Both the position numbers and the translations under genes were made by a program. Under the pieces are notes generated by a model. It ran no database searches, had not been told where the DNA came from, and saw nothing but the letters and a program-made list of their open reading frames with translations. Shown in pieces: positions 1 through 7,815 of a DNA stretch of 39,124 nucleotides (position 1 is the first letter of the stretch; the number at the start of each line of letters is the position of its first letter). The stretch comes from a virus. The stretch is taken from positions 1 to 39,124 of IMG/VR virus record IMGVR_UViG_3300046794_000596; one strand, given 5' to 3'.

Positions 1-1608
1 GGCCTCGCGGTCGACGCGAAGGCGCAGGCGGCCGGTGCCGGTGGACGGGTCGGGTTGGAGGAGCGCGCGGGTGGCGAGCCACATCTCGTCGCGTTTCCTG
101 TAGGGCCGCATGACGGCGCCGGGGTCGTCGCGTTCGGGGGACTCGGAGACCATGACGCCGAAGATGACGGAGTTGTGGCGGCCGTTTTGCCCCCACACTT
201 CGAGCATGCCGACGGCTCCGTGCCCGAGACCGTTCTTGTCGATCTTGACGTGGACTTTGGCGGTGGAGCCGAGGGCTTCGGCGAGGCGTTCCGCGGCGAG
301 GACTTCCTCCAGGATCTTCTTGGCGACCTTGACTTGGTTGTCGTTGGCGGCGCCGCTGGAGTGGTGGCGGTGCTCGATGACGTCGCCGACGATGCGGTAG
401 ATCGTGAACTCGTCGCCACCGTCGGCGGCGACGTCCACGCCGAGGCGCACCCAGGCGCCGCGCTTGACGGTGTGCTTGGCGCTCTCGCCTTCCAGGCCGA
501 GGTCGCACAGGCGCACCCAGCCCGGGCCGGTGGGGTCCTCGTTGTTCTTGGCGTCTTCGACCCAGGTGGTGGGGATGACCTTGCCGCCGCCGCCCTTGGG
601 GAACTTGGCGTGCACCTTGGCGATGACGTACGGATGGTCTTCGCCGTACTCGCGGATGGTGCGGTCGATCCAGTCCTGGGCGGGGAGGTGGATGGCCAGG
701 GAGTGGCGTTCCACGGACGGCGGGCAGTCGAGGCAGTAGGGGACCCGCTCCCCCGTGATGGCCGGTGAGTCGTAGGTGGCGATGGGGACGGTGACGGTGC
801 CGGGCTCCTCGGGGTCATCGCCTTCCTCGCACATGACTTCGAACCAGCTCCTCGGGTCGTCCATGGCGGGGTTGCCGATGGCCAGCATCCGCGACTCGCC
901 GACCAGCAGGTTGTTGGTGCCGTTACCGATGCTGCGGGCGATACCGCCAGCCTCGTCCACGATGATGATCAGCTTGGGGTTTCCGTGGATGCCCTGCATG
1001 GAGGCCTCGTCGTGGGCCTGCGCGGTGAAGCCGTACGCCACGATGACGTTGTTGTTCCATTGGTCGGGCATCTTCCACTGGACTTCGTCGCAGAAGCCCG
1101 GGAGGCCGGCCCGGGACACCGTCTTGCGGATGTGCGGCCAGAGCTGGTTACGGACCTGCCGGAAGCGGGTGGCGGTGGTGACGACGAGCATCGTGCCGAC
1201 CGGGTTCGTGGCCCCTGCCCACGCCGCCAATCGGCCCGCGATGTACGTCTTCCCCACGCCGAACCCTGCGGGCACCATGACGCGCGTGTAGTGGGGGACG
1301 GCGTCCACGATCTCGCGCTGCTTGCTCCAAATCGACTCCCCCAGCACGTCTTCGATGAACCCGCTCGGGGTGTCGGCCCACAGCCCGTACAGGGTCCCGG
1401 TCTCCCGCTCGACCTCCGCCAGGACGTGCGTCAGATCGTTGCCGTCGAGCGTCTTGAGCGCTGCACGGCGGACGGGGATGGGGGCGCGGAGCAGCGTGTC
1501 GGCGATGCTCGACGCTTCCTTGGAGCGGACGCCGGAGCGGTTGTCTACGACGGTTTGCGCGGCGGCCACGGCGGGGGTCGGGGGTTTCGGGGCGGCCATG
1601 GCGCGCAC
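1..1608 (-). CDS. terL: Terminase large subunit (partial, runs off left edge)
   Basis: This is the packaging motor ATPase/nuclease that pumps phage DNA into the prohead. I translated 536 codons; the C-terminus lies beyond base 1. The N-terminal ATPase half shows a Walker A, AGFGVGKT, at about residues 114-121. A Walker B, LIIIVDEAG, follows at about 213-221. The RNase H-like nuclease half starts near RLGVDVAADGG (first acidic residue near 392), with a second acidic strand at VHVKIDKNG. An in-frame TAG at 1627-1629 limits the start to GTG 1608 or ATG 1599. I chose GTG because an AGG lies about nine bases upstream, but ATG is possible. An ECF-type promoter-like element (1806-1834) and a strong hairpin (1744-1777) lie upstream. 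The family call is secure; the start is not. Confidence 0.93.
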   Translation of the reverse strand, partial: MRAMAAPKPPTPAVAAAQTVVDNRSGVRSKEASSIADTLLRAPIPVRRAALKTLDGNDLTHVLAEVERETGTLYGLWADTPSGFIEDVLGESIWSKQREIVDAVPHYTRVMVPAGFGVGKTYIAGRLAAWAGATNPVGTMLVVTTATRFRQVRNQLWPHIRKTVSRAGLPGFCDEVQWKMPDQWNNNVIVAYGFTAQAHDEASMQGIHGNPKLIIIVDEAGGIARSIGNGTNNLLVGESRMLAIGNPAMDDPRSWFEVMCEEGDDPEEPGTVTVPIATYDSPAITGERVPYCLDCPPSVERHSLAIHLPAQDWIDRTIREYGEDHPYVIAKVHAKFPKGGGGKVIPTTWVEDAKNNEDPTGPGWVRLCDLGLEGESAKHTVKRGAWVRLGVDVAADGGDEFTIYRIVGDVIEHRHHSSGAANDNQVKVAKKILEEVLAAERLAEALGSTAKVHVKIDKNGLGHGAVGMLEVWGQNGRHNSVIFGVMVSESPERDDPGAVMRPYRKRDEMWLATRALLQPDPSTGTGRLRLRVDREA

Positions 1609-1743
1609 GGTGCCTGGCCTGCGCCGCTAGCGTCCCGGGCAGCGAAGGGGCCCCCGCGCCCGTCGTCCGTTCTCCGTGGCCCCGGGGGGGAGTAGGGCAT
1701 TGGAGGTGCGGTCGACGGGCCCGGGGGCCCTGGCGGGGTGTGG

Positions 1744-1777
1744 ACGGCCCCCCGGGGTGGGGTGGGGGGCCGTCCGG
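1744..1777. terminator. 12-bp GC hairpin upstream of terL
   Basis: GGACGGCCCCCC and GGGGGGCCGTCC form a perfect 12-bp stem with a 10-base loop. It lies in the 220-base gap between the small membrane gene and terL, downstream of the promoter-like element at 1806-1834. It would therefore be in the terL 5' leader. There is no U-tract. It may terminate read-through from the upstream genes or attenuate terL. Confidence 0.5.
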
Positions 1778-1805
1778 CGGGGTGAGTGACCTGCCTTCAC
1801 CGCCA

Positions 1806-1834
1806 TAGACGGAGTGAGGCGCGCAGACGCTACA
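1806..1834 (-). promoter_or_regulatory. ECF-type promoter-like element, copy 1 (before terL)
   Basis: On the minus strand it reads TGTAGC, 17 bases, CGTCTA, with CTCACTC just before the second box. Copies 2 (14837-14866, minus) and 3 (38737-38765, plus) share both boxes and the CTCACTCCGTC core, and all three precede genes. The first box overlaps the stop codon of the gene at 1830-2045. The shape (-35 ending in AAC/AGC, -10 CGTC) is that of ECF sigma promoters of the BldN type. Promoter activity is inferred. Confidence 0.55.
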
Positions 1835-2045
1835 GGCGTGGCGGAAGTTTTTTCCTGGGGTGTCGCGCGGCCAGGCGGCGGCCGAGGTAGCCGCCGGCGA
1901 ACTGGAGCGCGATGAACGCGGCGGCCCCGGCGGTGAACCGTGCCGCGGTGAGCTCGTGGCCCCCGCGCGGCAGCACGATCGCCGCGAGTGCGGCGAGGCT
2001 GATGATGCTGGGGGCGATCGCCTGGTACATGGCCTGCCGAAACAC
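1830..2045 (-). CDS. Small two-helix membrane protein
   Basis: This is a 71-residue protein not assigned to a family. Two hydrophobic stretches (SIISLAALAAIVL and FTAGAAAFIALQFAGGYLG) are joined by a short polar loop. A basic tail, RRLAARHPRKK, suggests a membrane hairpin with a cytoplasmic positive end. The GTG start at 2045 follows an excellent SD (AGGGAGGA, 8 bases upstream). The alternative ATG at 2030 has none. It sits 20 bases after the repeat protein and 222 bases before terL. A holin-like or other small membrane role is possible, but nothing proves it. Confidence 0.7.
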   Translation of the reverse strand: MFRQAMYQAIAPSIISLAALAAIVLPRGGHELTAARFTAGAAAFIALQFAGGYLGRRLAARHPRKKLPPRL

Positions 2046-2065
2046 GTGCTCGTCCTCCCTGCGGC

Positions 2066-3496
2066 TCAGGTGGTGGGGTTGAGGGCGCGGTTGACGATCG
2101 CCACGTCGCGGCCGATGGCTTCGGCGAGGCGGGGCTGAGTCCAGCCGTACGGTTCGGCGTTGAGGGCGCGGATCGCGGCGGTGCGGATCTCGATGGCTGC
2201 GGTGCGGCGCGCGGCCGCGGCCTCGTACACCGTGGCGATCTGCGGGAGTTCCTCGGCGGCGTTCGCAACGAACTGCACCCCGGCGGCCCGGGCGGCAGTG
2301 GGCTGCTCCTCCCGGCGGGGCAGGGCGGCGCCACGCTCCAGGCCGAGGGCGCGCTCCAGGACGCGGCGCATGCCCTGACGGGACAGGCCTGCGGAGTGGT
2401 AGGCGGCCCGGGCGGTGGTGAAGAACGCGAGGGAGGCGAGCGCCTGGTCCCGCTCGGGCAGTAGGCCGGCCATCTCGTCCTCCGCCTGGTCGACGGCGTC
2501 GGCGGCGCGGCGCAGCCGGTCCTCTGGGGAGACGGCGGTGCTGGCGAACTCGGCGCGGATCTCCTCGGTGGCCGTGCGGCGGATCTCGGGGAAGTCGGGG
2601 CGCTCCATTGGGCCGGAGGCGACGCGGCCGCCGGCCGTGCGTACCGCTTCGTGGGCGGCTTGGAGGCGTGCCAGGGCTGCGTCCCGGCGGGCTTCCGCGG
2701 CTTCGTAGAGCTGCGCGGCTTCTATCCCATGCGGGATGCAGTCCGGGAGGTGCTGGATGCCCACGCCCTTGGCGGCGGCCGCGGGGTCCTTCGGCCAGGC
2801 GCCGGGGGTGCGGCCGTCCTGCATGGTGCCGAGCGCGCTGCTGACGATGCGCCGCATCTGCATGTGGGTGATGCCGAAGTCGGCGGCGAGGTCCTGGCGC
2901 GGCTCGTACAGGGCGGCGGAGGTAAGGCACTGGTCCCGCTCGCGCTTGACCCCGGCCATCTCCAGGCTTGCCTGCGCGGCGATGTCCTCGGCGGCCGCGC
3001 GCTGCTCGGCCGGGTCGGTGACGGGGTCGAGGGCTGCGGCCACTTCCCGGACGGCGGCGGCACGGAGCTCGGCGTAGAGGGCGGCGAGGGCGGCGCGGGT
3101 GTGCTCCTGGGCGATGGCGTAGGCCTCGCACACCTGTCGTGTCTTGTCGTACAGGGCGTCGGGGTGCGGAATGCCGGCGGCCTGTGCGGCGGCCGCGCGC
3201 TCCTCGGGCTGGAGGTTGCTCCACGGCTCGGTGACGCCGGTGGTGGCGCGGGCGATGGCGGCCATCTGCTTCCACGTGACGCCGAGGCGGGTGGCGCCGT
3301 CCACGTCCGGGGGCTCGTACGCGGCGACCGCGGTGAGCAGCTGGTCGCGTTGGGGGGTGAGGGCGGCGAGCTCTCGGCGGCCTTGCTCGTGGAGTTCCGC
3401 GGCGTGCTGACGGCGCTCGTCCTCGGCACAAACGTCGAGGGAGGCGGCGATGTAGTCCGCTGCGGTTGCCGTGCCGTTGCTGCGACTGGCGTTCAT
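2066..3496 (-). CDS. Hypothetical protein with three repeated helical/HTH units
   Basis: This is a 476-residue, Ala/Arg/Glu-rich helical protein. A unit recurs three times: a helix with an (E/Q)RDQ motif (QRDQLLTAVAAYEP, ERDQCLTSAALYEP, ERDQALASLAFF), followed by an HTH-like stretch (LGVTWKQMAAIARATTG, FGITHMQMRRIVSSALG, AGLSRQGMRRVLERALG). A fourth HTH-like segment ends the protein (WTQPRLAEAIGRDVAIVNRAL). This suggests a multi-headed DNA-binding or coiled-coil protein. The ATG at 3496 is preceded by AAGG. A promoter module of the TTGACGTGGTGTAC type lies 96 bases upstream inside the preceding gene. No named family is recognised. Confidence 0.75.
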   Translation of the reverse strand: MNASRSNGTATAADYIAASLDVCAEDERRQHAAELHEQGRRELAALTPQRDQLLTAVAAYEPPDVDGATRLGVTWKQMAAIARATTGVTEPWSNLQPEERAAAAQAAGIPHPDALYDKTRQVCEAYAIAQEHTRAALAALYAELRAAAVREVAAALDPVTDPAEQRAAAEDIAAQASLEMAGVKRERDQCLTSAALYEPRQDLAADFGITHMQMRRIVSSALGTMQDGRTPGAWPKDPAAAAKGVGIQHLPDCIPHGIEAAQLYEAAEARRDAALARLQAAHEAVRTAGGRVASGPMERPDFPEIRRTATEEIRAEFASTAVSPEDRLRRAADAVDQAEDEMAGLLPERDQALASLAFFTTARAAYHSAGLSRQGMRRVLERALGLERGAALPRREEQPTAARAAGVQFVANAAEELPQIATVYEAAAARRTAAIEIRTAAIRALNAEPYGWTQPRLAEAIGRDVAIVNRALNPTT

Positions 3497-3551
3497 GGTC
3501 CCGACCTTCGGGCGTGCACCCTGGCGGGGGTGCTGGTGGCAGGGGCCTCCC

Positions 3552-3722
3552 CTAGCCGCGCATCCTTCGCCGCGAAGCGTACACCACGTCAATGCGGTGT
3601 GGGGGAGTGATGCGCGCCAAGTCGCGTCGCGCGAGCTCCGCGAGGACGTCTCGGGCGGGCTGTGGGGTGCTGTCGAGGCGTACCCGGGGCGGGATGGTGC
3701 GGGGCATGGTTGCGGTGCTCAC
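3552..3722 (-). CDS. Short hypothetical protein (56 aa)
   Basis: The GTG start overlaps the stop of the preceding gene (GTGA), so translation is probably coupled. The product is basic and polar, with a helical centre (ARDVLAELARRDLARI). No motif is recognised. Its last codons contain the promoter module that serves the next gene, so this stretch appears to be both coding and regulatory. Confidence 0.55.
   Translation of the reverse strand: MSTATMPRTIPPRVRLDSTPQPARDVLAELARRDLARITPPHRIDVVYASRRRMRG
3575..3593 (-). promoter_or_regulatory. Promoter module copy a
   Basis: The minus strand carries TTGACGTGGTGTACGCT, matching the window-wide module TTTGAYGTGGTGTACNNT (TAC-N-N-T would be a -10). It lies 96 bases upstream of the 476-residue protein. 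The ACGAGCGA leader box seen at most other copies is absent here. Confidence 0.55.
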
Positions 3723-4156
3723 CGGGCGTTCCTCGCCTTCGTGTGGAGATCGCCGAAGTTGGCTCGGCTGTGGCGGACTTCGGCGCGGTTCGCGAGGCGT
3801 GCCAGGCACAGGGTGCGGGAGGCGACCGTCACGGTGACGCCGATGCGTCTGCTGCCGCAGCCCACCCAGCCGGTGGAGAGGGGGACGCGCCGGAGGGTGC
3901 GCCATCCGCCGATGGTCCAGCGGCCCGTCCGCCGGCCGAAGTCGCGGAACCACATGTCGAAGGTGCCGGGCGCGGTGCCGACCTTGCCCGCGGCCACGGT
4001 GAAGCCGAGGACGGTGAGGGCGGCGCCGATGATGCGGGTGCGGCCGTCCTCGTGGGTGCGGATGGGGCAGGCCAGTAGGCGGCCGCCGCCGCGCCACACC
4101 ATGAGGTACCAGCGCATGGTCAGCGGGTAGACGCGGGCGCATCCGGGGGCGGTCAT
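3719..4156 (-). CDS. Hypothetical protein with one hydrophobic segment (145 aa)
   Basis: The ATG at 4156 overlaps the TGA of the HNH gene (ATGA), with GGCAGG upstream. A stretch, IIGAALTVLGFTVAAG, near residues 47-62 could span the membrane or be a buried core. The remainder is basic and Trp/Arg-rich (MWFRDFGRRTGRWTIGGW). It is the middle member of a coupled three-gene chain, HNH to this gene to the 56-aa gene. Family unknown. Confidence 0.6.
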   Translation of the reverse strand: MTAPGCARVYPLTMRWYLMVWRGGGRLLACPIRTHEDGRTRIIGAALTVLGFTVAAGKVGTAPGTFDMWFRDFGRRTGRWTIGGWRTLRRVPLSTGWVGCGSRRIGVTVTVASRTLCLARLANRAEVRHSRANFGDLHTKARNAR

Positions 4157-4518
4157 CGGGCACCTGCCAGCGGGGTGCTCACCAGGGTGCGGGTGCCATC
4201 GGCGTACAGGATGTACTCGCGGCCGCCGGGGTAGGTGACGGCCATCTCGCCGGGCAGCATCGGGCGGCGGACCTTCCAGCCGTAGGCGTAGGACTCGCGG
4301 GGGTGGTCCTCGAACCAGCTGTTGCATTCGGTGCACACGAGCAGGAGATTGTGCGGCTGGTTGATCCACTCCTCGCGGGCGCCGCCCATGCCGCGGTTGA
4401 CGCGGTGGTGGATCGTCAAGTTCGCGGGGGTGTTGCAGCGCACGCAGCGGCCGCCGTCGCGGATGAACACGAGTTGGCGCACGGCGTCGGTGGGGCCTGT
4501 GCGGCGTCGAGAGGCCAC
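4153..4518 (-). CDS. HNH endonuclease
   Basis: This is a 121-residue protein with the classic HNH layout. A CVRC knuckle comes first, then TIHHRVNRGMGG with the His pair. NQPHNLLLVCTECN supplies the conserved Asn and the second C-x-x-C, and WFEDHP completes the fold. In many tailed phages a small HNH protein encoded near terL assists the terminase in cutting or packaging DNA. The position about 2.5 kb from terL on the same strand fits that role, though a homing-type nuclease cannot be excluded. The GTG start at 4518 has GGAG about 11 bases upstream. Confidence 0.88.
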   Translation of the reverse strand: MASRRRTGPTDAVRQLVFIRDGGRCVRCNTPANLTIHHRVNRGMGGAREEWINQPHNLLLVCTECNSWFEDHPRESYAYGWKVRRPMLPGEMAVTYPGGREYILYADGTRTLVSTPLAGAR

Positions 4519-4615
4519 GGCAGGGGTTCTCCGTCCCGCCCGGCACGCTGGGCCGCAGGGAGCGCGGCCGCGGGGAAGCGGCAGGGCAGGGCGGGAACAT
4601 GCACGCCAGGTGCGG

Positions 4616-5113
4616 TTACCGTCCTGCGGTCTGCCGGTGCACGGCGGAGAACAGCCGGTTCACGGCGTCCTGGGAGCCCCGGAGATCCCGCTCGTCCAAG
4701 GCGGCCAGGGCGTCGGCGGCGGCCGCGCGCACTGGGCGGGGGAGCTCGTCCTCGGAGGCGAGTTGGTAGGCGGCGGTGCGGCGGGCAAAGCGCTCATCCG
4801 CGGTGACGCCGCCGACGCTCATGGGGAACACGGCGGCCTCGTATTTGGCGACGGCGGCGAGCATGCCGTGGGAGAGACCGTCGGCGTAGCCGCGGGCCGC
4901 CCCGTTCGCCTCGGCAGCGGTCGTCTCGGCGATGGCGCGGTGGCGCACGAGGTATCCCCCGAGGAGGGCTCCGCCCCCAGCGACCAGCGCCACGAGGACC
5001 GCGATGACCCAGCCGCCTGCGGCCGCCCCCACCAGGGCCCCCAACGCTGCCACCATGCAGGCGGTCAGCAGGGTCAGGTTCCGGTGGGCGCGGGCGGCCG
5101 TATGCGGGGTCAT
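4616..5113 (-). CDS. Membrane-hairpin protein with helical cytoplasmic domain
   Basis: This is a 165-residue protein. Two adjacent hydrophobic helices (about residues 10-50, LLTACMVAALGALVGAAAG and WVIAVLVALVAGGGALLGGYL) form a membrane hairpin. A soluble helical domain of about 110 residues follows, rich in Ala/Glu/Arg. The ATG at 5113 overlaps the TGA of the upstream gene (ATGA). A holin-like or membrane-anchored scaffold role is conceivable; no family is recognised. Confidence 0.68.
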   Translation of the reverse strand: MTPHTAARAHRNLTLLTACMVAALGALVGAAAGGWVIAVLVALVAGGGALLGGYLVRHRAIAETTAAEANGAARGYADGLSHGMLAAVAKYEAAVFPMSVGGVTADERFARRTAAYQLASEDELPRPVRAAAADALAALDERDLRGSQDAVNRLFSAVHRQTAGR

Positions 5114-5619
5114 GCGGTCAGTGTGCCAGCCTCCTGCGGGGCCTCCCCCAGCTCCTGGGCGCGGGCGGTGGCGATGGCGTCGAGGAGCTCGACCGCGAGC
5201 GGGACGGGTACGCACTCGATGTGGATCTTCCCGGTGTCGCCTTCGCCGATCTCCACGATCCATTCGGCGCCGGTCGCCTCGTCGTCGTAGTGGAAGGTGC
5301 CGGGTTCCTCGTCGGCGAGCGGGCCCTCGGCTTCATCGAACCAGGCCTCCCCGAATACCTCGTCAACGGCTGCGGCGATGACGCTGTTGGGGATGTCGGT
5401 GATCTCGACGGTGGCGCGGGTGTCCTCATCGACGCAGACGCGGCCTTCGCCGAGGTCTCCGGGCTTGCCGATGGAGAGGGTGACGGGGCAGCAGTAGGTC
5501 GGGGTCTTGGTGCGGTCGAGGCCGGGCAGTGCCAGGCGCAGAGCGTTGATGGCGCGGTCTTGTAGGTGGTCGGAGGTTTCCTGCCACTCTTCGATGGCTT
5601 GGAGTACGTCGGGTCTCAT
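5110..5619 (-). CDS. Acidic hypothetical protein (169 aa)
   Basis: This is a strongly acidic protein with mixed alpha/beta character. Examples are RVCVDEDTRATVEITDIP and EWIVEIGEGDTGKIHIECVP, with a CC pair at about residue 43. Such small acidic phage proteins are often DNA mimics or early proteins, but no signature allows a call. It is the first gene after the palindrome array (5783-5904), which therefore lies in its upstream region. The SD at 5619 is weak. Confidence 0.65.
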   Translation of the reverse strand: MRPDVLQAIEEWQETSDHLQDRAINALRLALPGLDRTKTPTYCCPVTLSIGKPGDLGEGRVCVDEDTRATVEITDIPNSVIAAAVDEVFGEAWFDEAEGPLADEEPGTFHYDDEATGAEWIVEIGEGDTGKIHIECVPVPLAVELLDAIATARAQELGEAPQEAGTLTA

Positions 5620-5782
5620 GCCCGAAGGTGAAGCCGCTGCTCCGGTTTACGTCTCGGGCGTGAGGCCGCTTCAGCGGCCGAGAAATCGCCGGTCGGGAGG
5701 GGTCGGCCCGCGGCCGGCCACCGGGGGTCACCCACAGAGAGTTCGTCTTGTTAGTTCGGTTGGTTGAGTTCTTCTTGTTTAC

Positions 5783-5904
5783 ATGCGCTACAGCGCATCA
5801 GGCCTCATACGCTGGAGCGCATCAGGCCTCGTACGCCGTAGCGCATGAGGATTTCACCACGTGCGCTACAGCGCATGAGGAAACCCTGATGCGCTCCAGC
5901 GCAC
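5783..5904. repeat. Five iterated 16-bp palindromes (operator/centromere-like array)
   Basis: The five units are at 5783-5798 (ATGCGCTACAGCGCAT), 5807-5822, 5831-5846, 5861-5876 and 5889-5904, with centre spacings of 24, 24, 30 and 28 bases. The first two units share a 24-base period that includes CAGGCCTC. Each unit is a near-perfect palindrome around GCGCTnnAGCGC. The array fills most of the 303-base gap between a double-HTH gene and the acidic protein gene, in locally AT-richer DNA. The DNA-binding protein encoded next door (5923-6864) is the obvious candidate ligand. A parS-like or packaging site is an alternative. Confidence 0.85.
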
Positions 5905-5922
5905 GAGGATTAATCCCGCAGG

Positions 5923-6864
5923 TCACAACGCCCGTGCGGCGCGCTCCAGCAGCGACAGCAGCCAGCGGCGTACCGGGCCCCGCGGACGCCCGATCTCGAT
6001 CACCACATCCGGCCAGGGCTTCACGGGCGCAACCCGGTTGGTGGTGATCGCGTCCGCCGAGATCACACCGGCCTTGATCGCGTCCGCGGACAACGGCTCG
6101 AAGCGCGTACCGGGGGGCAGCTTGCCCATGTCCAGCCGGGGCGCGATCTCCGGCCCCCGCCGCGGCAGGATGGACAGGGTGGGGTTCGCGGGCATCGACA
6201 GCAGGTGTTGCTCCAAGAGTTCCCGGGGGACCGTGGACAGGTCCAGGAGCCCCTTCTCCTCCAGCGTCGGTACCGGTTCGGCTGCGCCCTGCGCCTGCTC
6301 CATCTTCACGTCCTTGACGCGCCGGTACAGGGCCAGACACAGCCGCTCGTACTCGGTGAGGACGCTCCCGCTGAAGTGGACCCGGGCGCCGCGCGCCATC
6401 CACCGCTGGAAGGTGCGCCGTGTCACCCCGGCGGCCGCGGCCGCCGCCGCGCGGCCGTCCCCGGCGGACAGGCTCGCCACCACCGTGTTCAGGACGGCGT
6501 CCGTAAGAACCGGCGGCCGACCCATCGGCGGCCGCTCCACCGCCTTCGGGCCCGTCCCGTTGGACGGGTGCGCCTCCATGGCCCGGGCCCTGTCGCGGCG
6601 CTCCTCCGCCTCCTGCACCGCCTTGAAGAGGCGCAGGCGCATCCACGCGTGCGACGTGAGGGCGCTGCGGTGGTCGGCTCCAGCCTCGTGCAGCCGTCGG
6701 CCCTCGCCGAGCCACAGCATGAAATGGCCGAAGGAGACTCCGGCTGAACGCGCGGCCTCCGCACGCGACTTGCCCCGCTCGACGGCATCCGCGAGGGGCC
6801 TGATCTTGTCGGCGGTGAGCAGAGGCGGGCGGCCACGGCGGGGCAGGGGCTTGGTCTCAGTCAT
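5923..6864 (-). CDS. Tandem helix-turn-helix DNA-binding protein (terS-like or repressor)
   Basis: This is a 313-residue protein with two homologous homeodomain-like HTH segments. Each is introduced by a GRPP AT-hook-like motif. The first is RRGRPPLLTADKIRPLADAV followed by an SAGVSFGHFMLWL recognition helix. The second is MGRPPVLTDAVLNTVVASL followed by AAGVTRRTFQRWM. The C-terminal 130 residues are unassigned. The HTH-then-conserved-Trp arrangement is seen in small terminase subunits and relatives, and the gene lies nearer to terL than the other terS-like gene (37106-37729). The adjacent palindrome array makes a site-specific binding role likely. Confidence 0.72.
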   Translation of the reverse strand: MTETKPLPRRGRPPLLTADKIRPLADAVERGKSRAEAARSAGVSFGHFMLWLGEGRRLHEAGADHRSALTSHAWMRLRLFKAVQEAEERRDRARAMEAHPSNGTGPKAVERPPMGRPPVLTDAVLNTVVASLSAGDGRAAAAAAAGVTRRTFQRWMARGARVHFSGSVLTEYERLCLALYRRVKDVKMEQAQGAAEPVPTLEEKGLLDLSTVPRELLEQHLLSMPANPTLSILPRRGPEIAPRLDMGKLPPGTRFEPLSADAIKAGVISADAITTNRVAPVKPWPDVVIEIGRPRGPVRRWLLSLLERAARAL

Positions 6865-7012
6865 GCCGCGGACCGTAGGAACCGGCCGGGCCTTGCGTCG
6901 CCCGCTGCGCATCCCCGCCTGCACCACGCGACGCAAGCCGCACGCCTGCCCCAAGTTGCGGTGTGACCGGAGCGCAGCAGAGCGCCCCCACGCCGGCCCG
7001 GAGGCCTCCCGC

Positions 7013-7405
7013 ATGTCGCCGTCTGTCGAACGTTCCGTCCGTGCCATGTGCACCGCTGTATGGCTCGCCGTGATCAGCTTCCTGTACAACGTCGCCGCGA
7101 TGTGGCTCGGCCTCCGGGAAGAACCGGTCACGTACTTCGCGCTGCTCTCCCTCGTCACCGGCGGCACCGCGGCCCTGACCGGCAACGGCATCGGGGCGTG
7201 CCTGGCGTTCATCGTGTCCGGGTCGCTCGCCCCCATCTCCTGGTGGGCGGCGTTCATCCCCGCCGCGGTGGTCGTCCTCTACCGGGTCGCGTGGCGCGCG
7301 ATCGTGCTCGCCCGGCGGGACAAGTCGGTGCCCCTCGGGCCGCCGCTGGGCTTCTGGCGGACGCTTCAGGCGTGGGCGGGGTGGAGCCTCGCCGACCCCG
7401 CCTGA
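7013..7405 (+). CDS. Polytopic membrane protein (holin-like size)
   Basis: This is a 130-residue protein with three to four hydrophobic segments. They include MCTAVWLAVISFLYNVAAMW, YFALLSLVTGGTAALTG, LAFIVSGSLAPISWWAAFI and PAAVVVLYRVAW. A basic tail (RRDKSVP) follows. GGAGG lies nine bases before the ATG at 7013. The gene is divergent from the double-HTH gene and overlaps the next gene by TGATG. Size and topology resemble holins, but the endolysin is 29 kb away, so this is only a possibility. Confidence 0.7.
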   Translation: MSPSVERSVRAMCTAVWLAVISFLYNVAAMWLGLREEPVTYFALLSLVTGGTAALTGNGIGACLAFIVSGSLAPISWWAAFIPAAVVVLYRVAWRAIVLARRDKSVPLGPPLGFWRTLQAWAGWSLADPA

Positions 7406-7770
7406 TGCAGGCCTGGGCGCACCTGCACCTGCCCCGGCTCCGGTCGGGAGTGCTGGACGTGATCAGCCTGAAGGTGCCGGGCGAGAAGATCCGGTACGCC
7501 TCGTACGTAGGCCTGACGATGGCCGAGTTCAGGGTCCATGAGCGTGGGCGCCAGCGGTGCATCCGGGAGGGTGTGCGCAACGTCCACGCCTGGGTGGTGG
7601 GCAGTCCGGCGGTGGTCTGGGAGGGCGGCAAGCCGATCGTCACCCCCGACTGGGAGCGAGCGGTGTACGACCCCTGGAAGGGCGGCACGTTCGTGGACGC
7701 CACCACGCTGGAACCCGTCCTCCAGGCGGAGACGGTGATCCTGATCGGAAAGGCCGTCTACTACCGCTGA
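7405..7770 (+). CDS. Hypothetical protein (121 aa)
   Basis: The ATG overlaps the previous TGA, so expression is coupled to the membrane protein. It has mixed alpha/beta composition with several Trp/Tyr residues (HAWVVGSPAVVWEGGKPIV, WERAVYDPWKGG). There is no signal peptide and no recognised family. The tRNA-like element begins 45 bases after its stop. Confidence 0.62.
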   Translation: MQAWAHLHLPRLRSGVLDVISLKVPGEKIRYASYVGLTMAEFRVHERGRQRCIREGVRNVHAWVVGSPAVVWEGGKPIVTPDWERAVYDPWKGGTFVDATTLEPVLQAETVILIGKAVYYR

Positions 7771-7815
7771 CAGCAACGATGTTGCCGTGAAGCAGCAGGC
7801 CGGCCAGACTGCACC

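Noticed and set aside
55-1695. Plus-strand long open frames opposite terL
   Set aside because: They are antisense shadows of terL: no SD, no sensible composition, while the minus frame carries Walker and nuclease motifs.
5740-5782. Direct promoter call for the palindrome region
   Set aside because: AT-rich but without a consensus -35/-10 pair at usual spacing in either direction.
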